DNA from: Nocardioides sp.
Lineage (GTDB): Bacteria; Actinomycetota; Actinomycetes; Propionibacteriales; Nocardioidaceae
Direction of reading: 5' to 3'
Length of the DNA stretch: 49,500 bases
Assembly (NCBI RefSeq): GCF_030019515.1
Contig: NZ_JASEEQ010000020.1
Span: 1-49,500 of the forward strand
Position 1 is the stretch's first letter. Every line of letters starts with the position of its first letter. Below are positions 24,192 through 33,024 of the stretch, one piece after another. A program made the translations under genes and the position numbers. The notes under the pieces are model-generated. The model saw only the letters and a program-made list of their open reading frames with translations. It did no database searches and was not told the DNA's origin.

Positions 24192-25144
24192 CAGTCCACC
24201 TCCAGTCGCAGGTCCTCGGAGAGCCGGATCCGCTCCTCGCGAGGCGGCCGGCCGAGCAGGCCCAGCGGGGTGGTGGTGGCGGTGGCCACCGCCTCCCCGA
24301 GGGTACAGCCGGTCTGCGCGACCAGGATCCGCAGGCAGTCCAGCAGCGAGGCGGCCGAGCCGGCCAGGGTGCCGTCGGCCAGGCGCACGGTGCCGTCGGC
24401 GACCACGACGTCCTGGTCGCCGAGGCGCGCCGGGCCGTCGGGCAGCCCGAGGCCGGCAGTGGTGTCGGACACCGACAGGAACCGGTCCGGCCCCAGGGCC
24501 CGCCAGGCGGTGCGCACGAACAGCGGGTCGAGATGGTGGCCGTCCACGATCAGGCCGGCGACCGGGCCGGTCACGGGGTCGCCGCCGAACGCCGCGCCGA
24601 CCGGCCCCGGCTCGCGGGCCCGGAGCGGCGGCATCGCGTTGCCGATGTGGGTCAGGCAGCGGGCGCCGGCCTCGAGGGCGGCGGCGACCTCGGCGCCGGA
24701 TGCAGCCGTGTGGCCGACCGACACCACGACGCCACGGTCCGTGAGCCGCTCGATCACCTCGAGCGCTCCGGGGAGCTCGGGGGCGATCGTCGCGATCGCG
24801 ACGCCGGCCTCCCGCGACCAGCCGTCGACCAGGTCCAGCGCGGGCGCCCGCAGCCAGCGCTCGGGGTGCGCGCCCCGGCGGGTCGGCGCGATCATCGGGC
24901 CCTCGAAGTGCAGCCCGAGCGGCTCGGCCCCCGACCACCCGGCGGGCGGCCCGGCGGCGAGGGTGACGAGCGCCTGGTCGCGCGCGGCGGGGTCGGAGCT
25001 GATCACGGTCGGGACGAACGCGACGACGCCGTACGCCGGCAGCGCGGCCGCCACCTCCCACAGCCGGTGCGGCTCGGCGGTCAGGTCGATGCCGGCGGCG
25101 CCGTTGACCTGGGCGTCGACGAGGCCGGAGACGACGGTGCTCAT
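24191..25144 (-). CDS. nagA: N-acetylglucosamine-6-phosphate deacetylase, short form
   Basis: A 317-aa amidohydrolase removing acetate from GlcNAc-6-phosphate. Visible are VDAQVNG (Q-x-N instead of H-x-H, as in E. coli NagA), the metal Glu in LHFEGP, the metal His in SVGHTAA and in LTHIGNAM, and the catalytic Asp in VSDTTAG. It is about 60 residues shorter than usual: the barrel starts almost at residue 1 and the C-terminal strands are abbreviated, so most of the small beta-sandwich domain is missing. The ATG shares one base with the kinase stop. All barrel residues needed for catalysis appear present, so it is probably active. Confidence 0.9.
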   Translation of the reverse strand: MSTVVSGLVDAQVNGAAGIDLTAEPHRLWEVAAALPAYGVVAFVPTVISSDPAARDQALVTLAAGPPAGWSGAEPLGLHFEGPMIAPTRRGAHPERWLRAPALDLVDGWSREAGVAIATIAPELPGALEVIERLTDRGVVVSVGHTAASGAEVAAALEAGARCLTHIGNAMPPLRAREPGPVGAAFGGDPVTGPVAGLIVDGHHLDPLFVRTAWRALGPDRFLSVSDTTAGLGLPDGPARLGDQDVVVADGTVRLADGTLAGSAASLLDCLRILVAQTGCTLGEAVATATTTPLGLLGRPPREERIRLSEDLRLEVD

Positions 25145-26073
25145 CACGACCGCCCGAGCAGGGCGGCCCCGACGGCGGCCACCGGGTAGTGCGTGGGCAC
25201 CACGCGGAGCCGGCCGGCCAGGTCCAGGGAGGTGAGGAACGGCGAGGTCCGGGCCTGCTCGCGCAGGGCGTCGGCCACGGCGGCGCGCAACGGCTCGCCG
25301 AGCTGGGCGACGCCGCCGCCGAGCACGAAGGTGCGCGGGTCGACGGCCAGGCTGAGCACGCGGACGGCGCTGGCGACGCCCGCGGCGAACCGGTCCCGCG
25401 CCGCGACGGCGGCGGGGTCTCCGGCCAGCGCCGCGGCGAACAGCGCCTGCGCCGGCGGGACGTCGGCCGACGGCCAGGCGGCGGCCAGCGCCGACCCGGA
25501 CGCGATCGTCTCCAGGCAGCCGCGCTGGCCGCACTGGCACAGCGCGCCGCCCGGGTCGACCGGCACGTGGCCGATCTCGCCGGCCGCGCCGTGGTCGCCG
25601 CGGCGCAGCCGGCCCCCCAGCACCAGGCCGGCCGCCAGGCCGGTGCCGATGCTCAGGTACACCAGGTCGTCCTCACCGCTCATCGCGACCGCGCCGAGGC
25701 TGGCGACGTTGACGTCGTTCTCGACCACCACGCGCGTGCCGAGCCGTTCGCCGAGCAGGTCCCCGAGGGGCAGCCAGTCGCCGTTGACCCCGAGGTTGAC
25801 CGCGTGCTTGACCGCGCCGCGCTCGACGTCGACCAGCCCGGGCATCCCGACGCCGACGGTGCCTGCGAGCCGATCACCGGTGGCCGCGCGGAGCGCCTCG
25901 ACGACGCGCGCGGCCGTCCGCACCACGCCCTCGGCGCCCGGCTCGGTAGCCTCCCGCACCGTCGCCCGGATCCCGCCGTCCGCGTCGACGACCAGACCGA
26001 GGGTCTTGGTCGCGCCGATGTCGAGCCCCACGCTCAGCCCGTTGCTCGAACCCCTGCTGGGCTCGTTGCTCAC
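25144..26073 (-). CDS. ROK-family sugar kinase, probably N-acetylglucosamine kinase
   Basis: A 309-aa ROK kinase that probably phosphorylates GlcNAc at O6. The ATP-binding GLDIGATKT is near the N-terminus. VENDVNVASLGA contains the catalytic Asp. The zinc-binding CQCGQRGCLE follows GEIGHVPVD. It lacks an HTH, so it is an enzyme and not a regulator. The GTG start overlaps the hexosaminidase stop (GTGA). Its place between hexosaminidase and NagA argues for GlcNAc as substrate: free sugar released in the cytoplasm needs this step before deacetylation. Confidence 0.9.
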   Translation of the reverse strand: MSNEPSRGSSNGLSVGLDIGATKTLGLVVDADGGIRATVREATEPGAEGVVRTAARVVEALRAATGDRLAGTVGVGMPGLVDVERGAVKHAVNLGVNGDWLPLGDLLGERLGTRVVVENDVNVASLGAVAMSGEDDLVYLSIGTGLAAGLVLGGRLRRGDHGAAGEIGHVPVDPGGALCQCGQRGCLETIASGSALAAAWPSADVPPAQALFAAALAGDPAAVAARDRFAAGVASAVRVLSLAVDPRTFVLGGGVAQLGEPLRAAVADALREQARTSPFLTSLDLAGRLRVVPTHYPVAAVGAALLGRS

Positions 26074-27464
26074 CGGTCCCACCCCGCCTTCCTCAACAGC
26101 TCGGTCACCGCGGCCGCTCCCGGGCGGGAGTAGCCACGCGTGCAGATCCGGGGCGGCCCCCCGGCGTACGGACCCGGCCAGCCCCACTCGACCACGACCG
26201 CGGCCCCCTCGACCAGCACCTCGGGTCGCCGGTGCGCGTCGCGCACCTGCAGCACGACCGGCCGGTCGCCGCCCGGCGGCTGGCCCGGCCGTACGGTCCG
26301 GTCCGGTCGCAGGCCCCACGGGACCTCCCCGATCGCGATGTTCGCGGCCGTCGCGACGCTGACGACCTCGGCACCGCGCAGGTCGGGCAGCGCGCCGTCG
26401 ACCATCACGGCGCGCCGGGCGCCGGCGAGCTGGCGGGCGTCGTCCACGGCGGTGGCGCGGCCGGTGCCGCGCGGCATCCGGGCGATCCGGTCCACCGCCT
26501 CGACCAGTCGCCCCTCGGAGAGGCGGCCGGCGCGGACGGCGGCCACGATCGCCGCCTGGATCTCGCGGACCAGGGCGACGTCCTTGTCGGCGCCGATGCA
26601 CAGCAGGTCGGCGCCGGCGGCCAGGGACAGCACCGCGGCCTCGGGGATCCCCCGGCCGGCCGAGGCGCCGGCCATGTCCAGGGCGTCGGTGACCAGGACG
26701 CCGTCGTACCCCAGGTGGTCGCGCAGCAGCCCCAGCACCGGTCGGCTCAGGGTCGCGGGCAGCGTCGGGTCGACCGCCGGCACCAGGATGTGGGAGGTCA
26801 TCACCGACGCGACGCGGGCCTCGACGGCGGCAGCGAACGGCGCCAGCTCGCGGGCCAGCAGCGTCGGCAGGTCGACGTCGACCGTGGGCAGCGCGAGGTG
26901 GCTGTCCTGGGCGGTGTCGCCGTGGCCCGGGAAGTGCTTGGCACAGGCGGCGACGCCGGCCCCCTGGAGCCCCGCGACCCAGGCCGCGGTGTGCGCGGCG
27001 GCCGCCGCGGCGTCGGTGCCGAAGCTGCGGGTGCCGATCACCGGGTTGTCCGGGTCGGAGTTCACGTCGGCCACCGGGCCGAGGTCGAGGTCGATGCCGG
27101 CCGCGGCCAGCTCGGTACCGATCGCCGCGCCGGTCTCGCGGGTCAGCTCGAGGTCGCCGGCGGCGCCGAGGGCGGCGGGCCCGAGCACCGGGCTGCCCTG
27201 GAGCGCGTGCAGCCGGGTGACGTCCCCGCCCTCCTCGTCGACGGCGACGACGGCGTACGGCGCGGCCGCGTGGATCGCGGCGGTGAGCCCGGCGACCGCG
27301 TCCGGCCCGTCGGCGGTGTTGCTGCCGAACAGGCAGACCCCGCCCAGGCCCTCTACGAGCAGGTCGGCGACCTCGCGGGCCAGCGTGGTGCCGGGGAAGG
27401 CCGGCAGCAGCACGCGCAGGGCGAGCCGATCGAGGCTCTGCTGGTTGCCGGTGAGGTCGCTCAT
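26070..27464 (-). CDS. nagZ: Glycoside hydrolase family 3 beta-N-acetylhexosaminidase
   Basis: A 464-aa cytoplasmic enzyme (no signal peptide) releasing GlcNAc from chitobiose or muropeptides. The NagZ-type loop KHFPGHGDTAQDSH carries the catalytic His/Asp pair, and the nucleophile is the Asp in VTDALDM. The first ~340 residues are the barrel; a C-terminal extension of about 120 residues follows. The ATG overlaps the permease stop (ATGA). Because it sits in an import operon, the natural substrate is likely imported chitobiose; a cell-wall recycling role is the alternative. Confidence 0.92.
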   Translation of the reverse strand: MSDLTGNQQSLDRLALRVLLPAFPGTTLAREVADLLVEGLGGVCLFGSNTADGPDAVAGLTAAIHAAAPYAVVAVDEEGGDVTRLHALQGSPVLGPAALGAAGDLELTRETGAAIGTELAAAGIDLDLGPVADVNSDPDNPVIGTRSFGTDAAAAAAHTAAWVAGLQGAGVAACAKHFPGHGDTAQDSHLALPTVDVDLPTLLARELAPFAAAVEARVASVMTSHILVPAVDPTLPATLSRPVLGLLRDHLGYDGVLVTDALDMAGASAGRGIPEAAVLSLAAGADLLCIGADKDVALVREIQAAIVAAVRAGRLSEGRLVEAVDRIARMPRGTGRATAVDDARQLAGARRAVMVDGALPDLRGAEVVSVATAANIAIGEVPWGLRPDRTVRPGQPPGGDRPVVLQVRDAHRRPEVLVEGAAVVVEWGWPGPYAGGPPRICTRGYSRPGAAAVTELLRKAGWDR

Positions 27465-28300
27465 CCCTTCACCGCCCCGGAGGTGATGCCGGCGACCATC
27501 CGGCCCTGGACGAGCAGGAAGAAGATCACGACCGGGATCGCGATCAGCGTGGAGCCGGCCATGATGCCGCCCCAGTCGGTGCCGCGGTTGACGTCGGTGA
27601 AGATGCTCAGCCACAGCGGCAGTGTCTTCTTGTCCCCCTGCGACATCACGACCACCGCGAGGGTGAACTCGTTCCAGGCCTGGATGAACCCGAAGACGCC
27701 GGTGGCGACCAGGCCGGGCGCGAGCAGCGGGAAGGTGACCCGGAAGAACGCCTGCACCCGTGAGCAGCCGTCGATCATCGCGGCCTCCTCGAGCTCGAAG
27801 GGCACGCCGGCGACGAAGCCGCGCAGCGTCCAGATGGTGAAGGGCAGCACCGAGGCGACGTAGACCAGGCTGAGGCCGACCACGGAGTTGAGCAGGTTCA
27901 TGCCCTCGAGCATCTTGTACTGGGAGATGAACAGGCCCTCGACCGGGATCATCTGGATCACCAGCAGCGCCACGATGAACGACCTGCGGCCGCGGAACTT
28001 GAACCGCGCGACCGCGACCGCCGCCAGGAACGCGAACGTCAGCGCGACGCCGATCGTCAGCAGGGTGACCATCAGGCTCATCCTCAGCGCGTCGAGGAAC
28101 TGGCTGCCGTCGAAGACCGTGCGGTAGTTGTCCAGCGTGCCCCCGAACGGGACCCAGGTCGGGTCGGGGTTGCGGATCTTGTTGCGCGGCAGCAGCGAGC
28201 TGTTGACCATCCAGTAGACCGGGAAGACGCACATCAGGAAGGCGACCACGCCGACCACGTTGGCGAGCAGCCGCACCGGGCGGCGGGCGGGCCGGGGCAT
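27461..28300 (-). CDS. Sugar ABC transporter permease (MalG type)
   Basis: A 279-aa membrane protein with six predicted helices. The EAA loop, which docks the ATPase, reads EEAAMIDGCSRVQAFF. It pairs with the MalF-type permease upstream, sharing one base (TGATG), and with the lipoprotein encoded at 29343. No ATPase gene is here. Confidence 0.93.
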   Translation of the reverse strand: MPRPARRPVRLLANVVGVVAFLMCVFPVYWMVNSSLLPRNKIRNPDPTWVPFGGTLDNYRTVFDGSQFLDALRMSLMVTLLTIGVALTFAFLAAVAVARFKFRGRRSFIVALLVIQMIPVEGLFISQYKMLEGMNLLNSVVGLSLVYVASVLPFTIWTLRGFVAGVPFELEEAAMIDGCSRVQAFFRVTFPLLAPGLVATGVFGFIQAWNEFTLAVVVMSQGDKKTLPLWLSIFTDVNRGTDWGGIMAGSTLIAIPVVIFFLLVQGRMVAGITSGAVKG

Positions 28301-29214
28301 CAGTCCTCCCCTTCCTGGCGCAGCATCGCCCAGATGTACGGCGCGGTCAGCAGCACGGTCAGCACGAGCATGAAGATCGCGACCGCGCTGGCCATGCCGA
28401 AGTCGCCGCCGCCGATGCCGAGCCGGTAGATGTAGGTGCCGAGCAGGTTCGTGTCGCGGGTGGTGCCGCCGGCCTGCTGGAGCACGAAGATCTGGGTGAA
28501 CACCCGCAGGTCCCAGATCACCTGGAGCAGGCCGACGACGAGCAGCACCGGGCGGATGCTCGGCAGGACCACCGCGCGCAGCCGCTGCGCGGACCCGGCG
28601 CCGTCGATCTCGGCGGCCTCGAGGAGGTCCTCGGAGACCTGGGTGAGCGCGGCGTACACGGTGAACGCGACGAACGGCACGCTCATCCACACGACGATCA
28701 CGGTGGCGACGAAGAAGAAGGACAGCGGGTCGAGCAGCCACGAGTGCCCGGCGTAGTCGATGCCGGCCTCGGTGAGCAGCCAGTTGATCACGCCGTACTG
28801 GGTGTCGAAGAGCCACTGCCACACGGTCAGGGTCGCGACCACCGGCATCGCCCAGGCGAGCAGCATCCCGCTCTGCAGCAGGATCCGCACCGGCTTGGCC
28901 ATGTGCTGCATGAGCAGCGCCAGGCCGACGCCGATCGCCAGGGTCACCACTGCGTTGACGAGGCAGAACACCAGCGAGCGCAGGGCGACGGTCCACAGGT
29001 AGGGGTCGCGGAGCAGCTCGCGGAAGTTGGCCAGGCCGACCCACTCCGGCGGGTTGCCGAACTGCTGGGCCAGGCCGAAGTCCTGGAAGGCCAGCACCAC
29101 CTCGCGGGCCAGTGGGTAGCCCAGGGCGACGAGCAGCGCGGCGAGCGCGGGGACCAGCAGGCCATAGGGCAACGGGGTACGTCGCGGGCGCGGCGGGCCG
29201 ATCGTCGTGCTCAT
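28300..29214 (-). CDS. Sugar ABC transporter permease (MalF type)
   Basis: A 304-aa membrane protein with six predicted helices and an EAA loop (LLEAAEIDGAGSAQRLR). AAGGAGGAC just before the ATG at 29214 is a strong ribosome-binding site. It is separated from the solute-binding gene by 128 bases that contain a strong hairpin, so its expression is probably lower than that of the binding protein. Confidence 0.93.
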   Translation of the reverse strand: MSTTIGPPRPRRTPLPYGLLVPALAALLVALGYPLAREVVLAFQDFGLAQQFGNPPEWVGLANFRELLRDPYLWTVALRSLVFCLVNAVVTLAIGVGLALLMQHMAKPVRILLQSGMLLAWAMPVVATLTVWQWLFDTQYGVINWLLTEAGIDYAGHSWLLDPLSFFFVATVIVVWMSVPFVAFTVYAALTQVSEDLLEAAEIDGAGSAQRLRAVVLPSIRPVLLVVGLLQVIWDLRVFTQIFVLQQAGGTTRDTNLLGTYIYRLGIGGGDFGMASAVAIFMLVLTVLLTAPYIWAMLRQEGED

Positions 29215-29284
29215 CGGGTCCTCCTTCCCTCGGTGGTCGCAGTGGTCGCAGTGGTCGGGACCATGATGGCCGCGGGCAGGCCAC

Positions 29285-29318
29285 GGCCGGGGCGGCGACG
29301 CAGTGCGCCGCCCCGGCC
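29285..29318 (-). terminator. Intercistronic hairpin between binding-protein and permease genes
   Basis: GGCCGGGGCGGCG at 29285-29297 pairs perfectly with 29306-29318 (13 bp, 8-base loop). Such structures often act as partial terminators or 3' stabilisers that raise solute-binding protein over permease levels. A 9-bp tandem repeat (CAGTGGTCG, about three copies, 29236-29262) lies between it and the permease start. Confidence 0.65.
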
Positions 29319-29342
29319 GGGTGTGTGACGTGCGGGCGTGGC

Positions 29343-30632
29343 TCAGCCGTTGAGCTGCGGGTTCATCTGCTCGTCGGCCTTGGCGGCGAGCTCGGCGACG
29401 TCGCCGCCCTGGGCGATCGCGCTGAACAGGTCCTCCAGGACGCGCGAGCCCTCGACGGTCGCCCAGCCGGGAGCGGCCGGGGTCAGCTTGGCGTTCGAGG
29501 CGGCCGCGATGGTGGCCTGGGCGAACGCGTCGTCACCGAGCAGCGAGGTCAGCGAGTTCTTGGCGGGCGTCAGGCCGTTCTGCGCCAGGATCGTCTGGTA
29601 GTCGTCGCTGAGCATCAGGGCGATCGCCTTCTGGGCGAGGTCCTGGTTCGGGGACTTCGCGGAGATCGCGATGTCCGAGCCGCCGAGCAGCACCGGTGCG
29701 GGCTGGCCGTCGGTGCCGGGCAGCGCGAAGACGCCGATCTTCTCGGCCAGGTCCGGGCAGCCGGTCTTCGGGTCGTTGAGCAGGCCCATGACCCAGCCCG
29801 GCGCCGACATCATGCCGACCTCGCCGGCGCAGAACGGCGTCTGCGGGTCGGCCTCGTTGCCGTCCTTGGGCGCACCCGACGCCTCGGTGAAGAGCCTCTG
29901 CGCGGTCTCGAGGCCGGCGATCGACTCCGGGGACTCCAGCGCGCCGGTCCACTCGCCGCCGTCGTCGGTCGCCAGGTCGCCGCCGGCGTCCCACACGAAC
30001 GCGACGCCGTTACGCCAGTCCTGGCCCGGGAGCCAGAAGCCGGAGAAGTTCGCCGGCTCGGGGTTGGCCTGCTTGAGCGCGACCGCGGTGTCGACGAACT
30101 CGGACATCGTGGTGGGCACCGACAGGCCGGCCTGGTCCATCAGGTCGGTGCGGTAGAAGACGTACTTCGACCCGGCGTAGTAGGGCACCGCGTAGGCCGT
30201 GCCGTCGACGGTCGCGCCGTCCACGAAGCCCTGGAGCAGGTCGTCGCCGCCGAGGTCGGCCAGCTGGCCGCTCAGGTCGCTGAAGGCGCCGGCGGACGTG
30301 AACGTCGGGGCCTGGGTGTTGCCGATCTCCACGACGTCCGGGGTCTCGGACTCGCTGGACAGCGCGGTGGTCAGCTTCTCCACCAGGCCGTCCCACTGCT
30401 GCTCCTCGATGGTGAGCGTGGAGCCGGGGTTCTGGTCCTCGAAGGTCGTCTTCAGCCAGTCCCGGGCCTCCTGCGGGGTGTCCGCGCCGTTGAGCCAGAC
30501 CCGGATGTCGGCGGTCGCGGGGCCGCCCTCGCTCTTCGTGTCTCCGCTGTCGCTGTCGCTCCCGCACGCGCTCAGCGCGGTCAGGGCCAAGGTGGCCAGG
30601 GCTGCGCCGGCCAGTGTCTTCTTGATGCGCAC
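29343..30632 (-). CDS. Sugar ABC transporter solute-binding lipoprotein
   Basis: A 429-aa binding protein with a lipoprotein signal (lipobox LSAC, Cys23), so anchored outside the membrane. The mature part has the family-1 extracellular solute-binding fold (ADIRVWLNGADTPQEARDW at the start, PGWVMGLLND later). GAGAGGAA precedes the ATG. In this operon the ligand is probably GlcNAc, chitobiose or a short chitooligosaccharide, comparable to NgcE or DasA of Streptomyces. It is the first structural gene after the ROK repressor, 116 bases downstream. Confidence 0.92.
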   Translation of the reverse strand: MRIKKTLAGAALATLALTALSACGSDSDSGDTKSEGGPATADIRVWLNGADTPQEARDWLKTTFEDQNPGSTLTIEEQQWDGLVEKLTTALSSESETPDVVEIGNTQAPTFTSAGAFSDLSGQLADLGGDDLLQGFVDGATVDGTAYAVPYYAGSKYVFYRTDLMDQAGLSVPTTMSEFVDTAVALKQANPEPANFSGFWLPGQDWRNGVAFVWDAGGDLATDDGGEWTGALESPESIAGLETAQRLFTEASGAPKDGNEADPQTPFCAGEVGMMSAPGWVMGLLNDPKTGCPDLAEKIGVFALPGTDGQPAPVLLGGSDIAISAKSPNQDLAQKAIALMLSDDYQTILAQNGLTPAKNSLTSLLGDDAFAQATIAAASNAKLTPAAPGWATVEGSRVLEDLFSAIAQGGDVAELAAKADEQMNPQLNG

Positions 30633-30748
30633 CGCAGCGTTCCTCTCTTGCGATTACCCGTTGTGGTGACTGGCCCAGGTGCGGCGCAGAGCCGGGTCCT
30701 GGGTGGCGACGGGCCCCGTTGGCCCGCCGTACGAGATCGGGGACGTGC

Positions 30749-31882
30749 TCACGACACGCCCAGCTGTCCCGCGAGGACGAGGACCGCGGCGCCGATCAGC
30801 ACCACGTCCGCGCCGAGGGTGGAGGTGCGGACCGTCAGGGCCGCGGAGCTGACCGGCATGGTCCGCTCGCGCACGACCCGGTCGGCCGCCTCGCGCAACG
30901 GCCCGTCGAGCAGCTCGGTCGGGCCGCTCAGCACCAGCTCGTGGATGTTCAGGGTGCCGACCACCGGGGCGAGGGTGACGCCGAGCAGCTCGCCGACCTC
31001 GGTGAGCACGGCGGCCCGGTCGGTGCCCGGCTCGGCGAGCCGGCGACGCAGCCGGGGCGCTGCCAGGATCGTCTCCAGGCAGCCGCGCCGCCCGCAGGCG
31101 CACACGTCCCCATCGGGGTCGACGGTGACATGGCCGATCTCGCCGGCGGCGCCGAGGTGGCCGTGCAGGAGCGAGCCTCCGAGCACCAGGCCGGCGCCGA
31201 CGCCGATGCCGACCCGGAGCACCATCAGGCCGCCGTCGCCGGTCTGGCCGAAGGTGTGCTCGCCGAGCACCGCGGTGTTGGCGTCGTTCGCGACGAAGAC
31301 CGGCACGCCGAGTGCGGTCGCCAGGCTGGTGGACAGCGGGGTGTCGGTCCAGGCGAAGTTGGGGGCGTCGATCACGGTGCCGGCGGCGTCGACCACGCCC
31401 GGGCTGCCGACGCCGACGCCGAGCACCGGCCGGTCGGTCATCGCGATCAGCTCGGCGGCCAGCCGGTGCACGAGCCGGACGGCGGCCTCGCCCCGCGCGT
31501 CGCCGATCTCGATCTCGTGGCGGGCCCGGACCTGCCCGAGGAGGTTGACCACGGCGCCGGTCATCCGGTCGTCGGCCGAGAGGTCCAGCCCGATGATGTG
31601 GGTGGCGTCCGGCGCCAGCCCGACCAGGGTCGGCGGCTTGCCGACGCGCGCCTCGGCCGGGGCGCCGAGCTCCTCGACCAGGCCCTCGCCCACCAGCTCG
31701 CCGACCAGGTCGGAGACCGTGACCCGGGTCAGGCGGGTGGTCCGCGCCAGGTCCGCGCGGCTGGCCGGCCCCTCCCGGAACAGCTGCTGGAGCAGCAGCG
31801 AGCGGTGGTGGCGCCGCGCGTCCTCCTGCAGGAGCTTGCCGCGGGGCCGGAGCGGTCGGCCGACCGGGGACGTCGTCGTCAT
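30749..31882 (-). CDS. ROK-family transcriptional repressor of the GlcNAc operon
   Basis: A 377-aa ROK regulator: an N-terminal winged helix (LLLQQLFREGPASRADLARTT, about 22-80) and a ROK sugar-binding domain (IGLDLSADD; VANDANTAVLGE; GEIGHVTVD; zinc-binding CACGRRGCLE). Unlike the kinase at 25144, its phosphate-binding loop reads LDLSADD instead of DIGATKT, so it is unlikely to be a kinase. The ATG at 31882 is seven bases after a -10, implying a leaderless mRNA. An imperfect palindrome covers the promoter, so autoregulation is likely, with GlcNAc or GlcNAc-6-phosphate as probable inducer. Confidence 0.92.
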   Translation of the reverse strand: MTTTSPVGRPLRPRGKLLQEDARRHHRSLLLQQLFREGPASRADLARTTRLTRVTVSDLVGELVGEGLVEELGAPAEARVGKPPTLVGLAPDATHIIGLDLSADDRMTGAVVNLLGQVRARHEIEIGDARGEAAVRLVHRLAAELIAMTDRPVLGVGVGSPGVVDAAGTVIDAPNFAWTDTPLSTSLATALGVPVFVANDANTAVLGEHTFGQTGDGGLMVLRVGIGVGAGLVLGGSLLHGHLGAAGEIGHVTVDPDGDVCACGRRGCLETILAAPRLRRRLAEPGTDRAAVLTEVGELLGVTLAPVVGTLNIHELVLSGPTELLDGPLREAADRVVRERTMPVSSAALTVRTSTLGADVVLIGAAVLVLAGQLGVS

Positions 31883-31910
31883 ATTTGTTAGTTCAGCGCA
31901 CTTACATATT
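31882..31910 (-). promoter_or_regulatory. Promoter and operator-like palindrome of the ROK repressor
   Basis: On the minus strand TTGACA (31917-31912), 17 bases, TGAACT and seven bases precede the ATG. An inverted repeat with 11-bp arms (31882-31892 and 31900-31910, 8 of 11 paired) spans the spacer and -10, as expected for a repressor site. Confidence 0.6.
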
Positions 31911-31941
31911 CCTGTCAAGGGCTTCCGGCGAAATGGCCGCG

Positions 31942-31971
31942 GGTTTCGGCGCTCGCGCCCTGCGGGAAACC
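31942..31971 (-). terminator. Hairpin after the CDF transporter gene
   Basis: GGTTTC at 31942-31947 pairs with GAAACC at 31966-31971, with further GC pairing inside. It lies about 60 bases after the minus-strand CDF stop and upstream of the ROK promoter. The rest of 31911-32032 shows nothing else clear. Confidence 0.4.
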
Positions 31972-32032
31972 GGACCCGCCACGGACCGCCGGGTCGGCCG
32001 CCGTCCTGGCCCGCGGCGAGGCGAGCGCCGGC

Positions 32033-32989
32033 TCACGGGGTGAGTGCCGGCTCGTCGGGCGGGGCGAGGGTGAGGATCGCGTCCTCGATCAGCGGGTTGC
32101 GCTCGATCTCGGCCTCGACCGTGCGCAGGCGTACGGCGAGGTCGCCCTCCCGGTCGTCGCCGGTCAGGTCCACGGCGGCGACCACGAACAGCCGCTGCGG
32201 GCCGACGTACTCCACGTGCAGGTAGGTGAGCCGCTCGATCTGCGGGTGCTCGAGCAGCTGCGCGATCACCCCCGAGCGCAGCTCGGGGGTGAGCCCCTCC
32301 CCCAGCAGGTACTCCATGTTCCGGTGCATCAGGAACACCGCGACGAAGGCCAACAGCACGCCGACCGCGATCGAGCCGAGCGCGTCGAAGACCGCCTCGC
32401 CGGTCAGCTGGTGCAGGGCGATGCCCGCGCCGGCGAGCAGGATCCCGAGCAGCGCGGCGGCGTCCTCCAGGAACACTGCCCGCAGGGTCGGGTTGGACGT
32501 GCGCGAGACGAAGCGCAGCGGATGCAGTCCGAAGTGGCGTGCCGCCCCGTGCACCTGCCGGGTCGCCTGCGCGAACGAGACCCCTTCCAGCACGAAGGCG
32601 ACCCCGAGCACGATGTAGTTCACCGTGTAGCTCGGCGCCGCCTCCTCGCCGGTGAGCTCGGTGACGCCGTGCCAGAGCGAGACGACGGCGCCGGCCGAGA
32701 ACAGGCCGAAGGCAGCGAAGAGCGACCAGATGTAGGTCGAGCGCCCGTAGCCGCGCGGGTGCTCCTCGTCCCGCGGTCGCCGCCCGGTGCGCTCGGCGAC
32801 CAGCAGGAACACCTCGTTGCCGGTGTCGGCCCACGAGTGCGCCGCCTCGGCGACCATCGACGCCGAGCCGGTCGCCACGGCCGCGGCCGACTTCGCGGCC
32901 GCGAGCAGGCCGTTCGCGACGAGAGCCACGAGCACCGTCAGCAGAGACTCGCCGCCGGTGGACTCCGAGGGGATGGTGGGGGACGTCAT
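32033..32989 (-). CDS. Cation diffusion facilitator transporter (ZnT9-like branch)
   Basis: A 318-aa efflux transporter with about six membrane helices and a C-terminal cytoplasmic domain (about 225-310). The first helix pair carries the metal motif in AEAAHSWADTGNE (HxxxD), and helix five has LEDAAALLG in place of the more usual HxxxD/DxxxD, as in ZnT9-like members. RPRDEEHPRGYGRSTYIWSL is the typical inter-helix loop. It probably exports zinc, manganese or another divalent cation with proton exchange. Only 35 bases separate its start from that of the divergent SGNH gene. Confidence 0.9.
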   Translation of the reverse strand: MTSPTIPSESTGGESLLTVLVALVANGLLAAAKSAAAVATGSASMVAEAAHSWADTGNEVFLLVAERTGRRPRDEEHPRGYGRSTYIWSLFAAFGLFSAGAVVSLWHGVTELTGEEAAPSYTVNYIVLGVAFVLEGVSFAQATRQVHGAARHFGLHPLRFVSRTSNPTLRAVFLEDAAALLGILLAGAGIALHQLTGEAVFDALGSIAVGVLLAFVAVFLMHRNMEYLLGEGLTPELRSGVIAQLLEHPQIERLTYLHVEYVGPQRLFVVAAVDLTGDDREGDLAVRLRTVEAEIERNPLIEDAILTLAPPDEPALTP

Positions 32990-33012
32990 GTTTGCGCAGT
33001 ACCCGATCGACG

Positions 33013-33018
33013 TACCGT
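33013..33018 (+). promoter_or_regulatory. Leaderless -10 hexamer TACCGT
   Basis: TACCGT followed by six bases and the ATG at 33025. The whole intergenic region is 35 bases, so this promoter and that of the divergent CDF gene must overlap. Confidence 0.5.
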
Positions 33019-33024
33019 CTCTCC

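Noticed and set aside
25144..26073. ROK protein as a second repressor
   Set aside because: It starts directly with the ATP-binding motif and lacks an N-terminal helix-turn-helix; it is the kinase.
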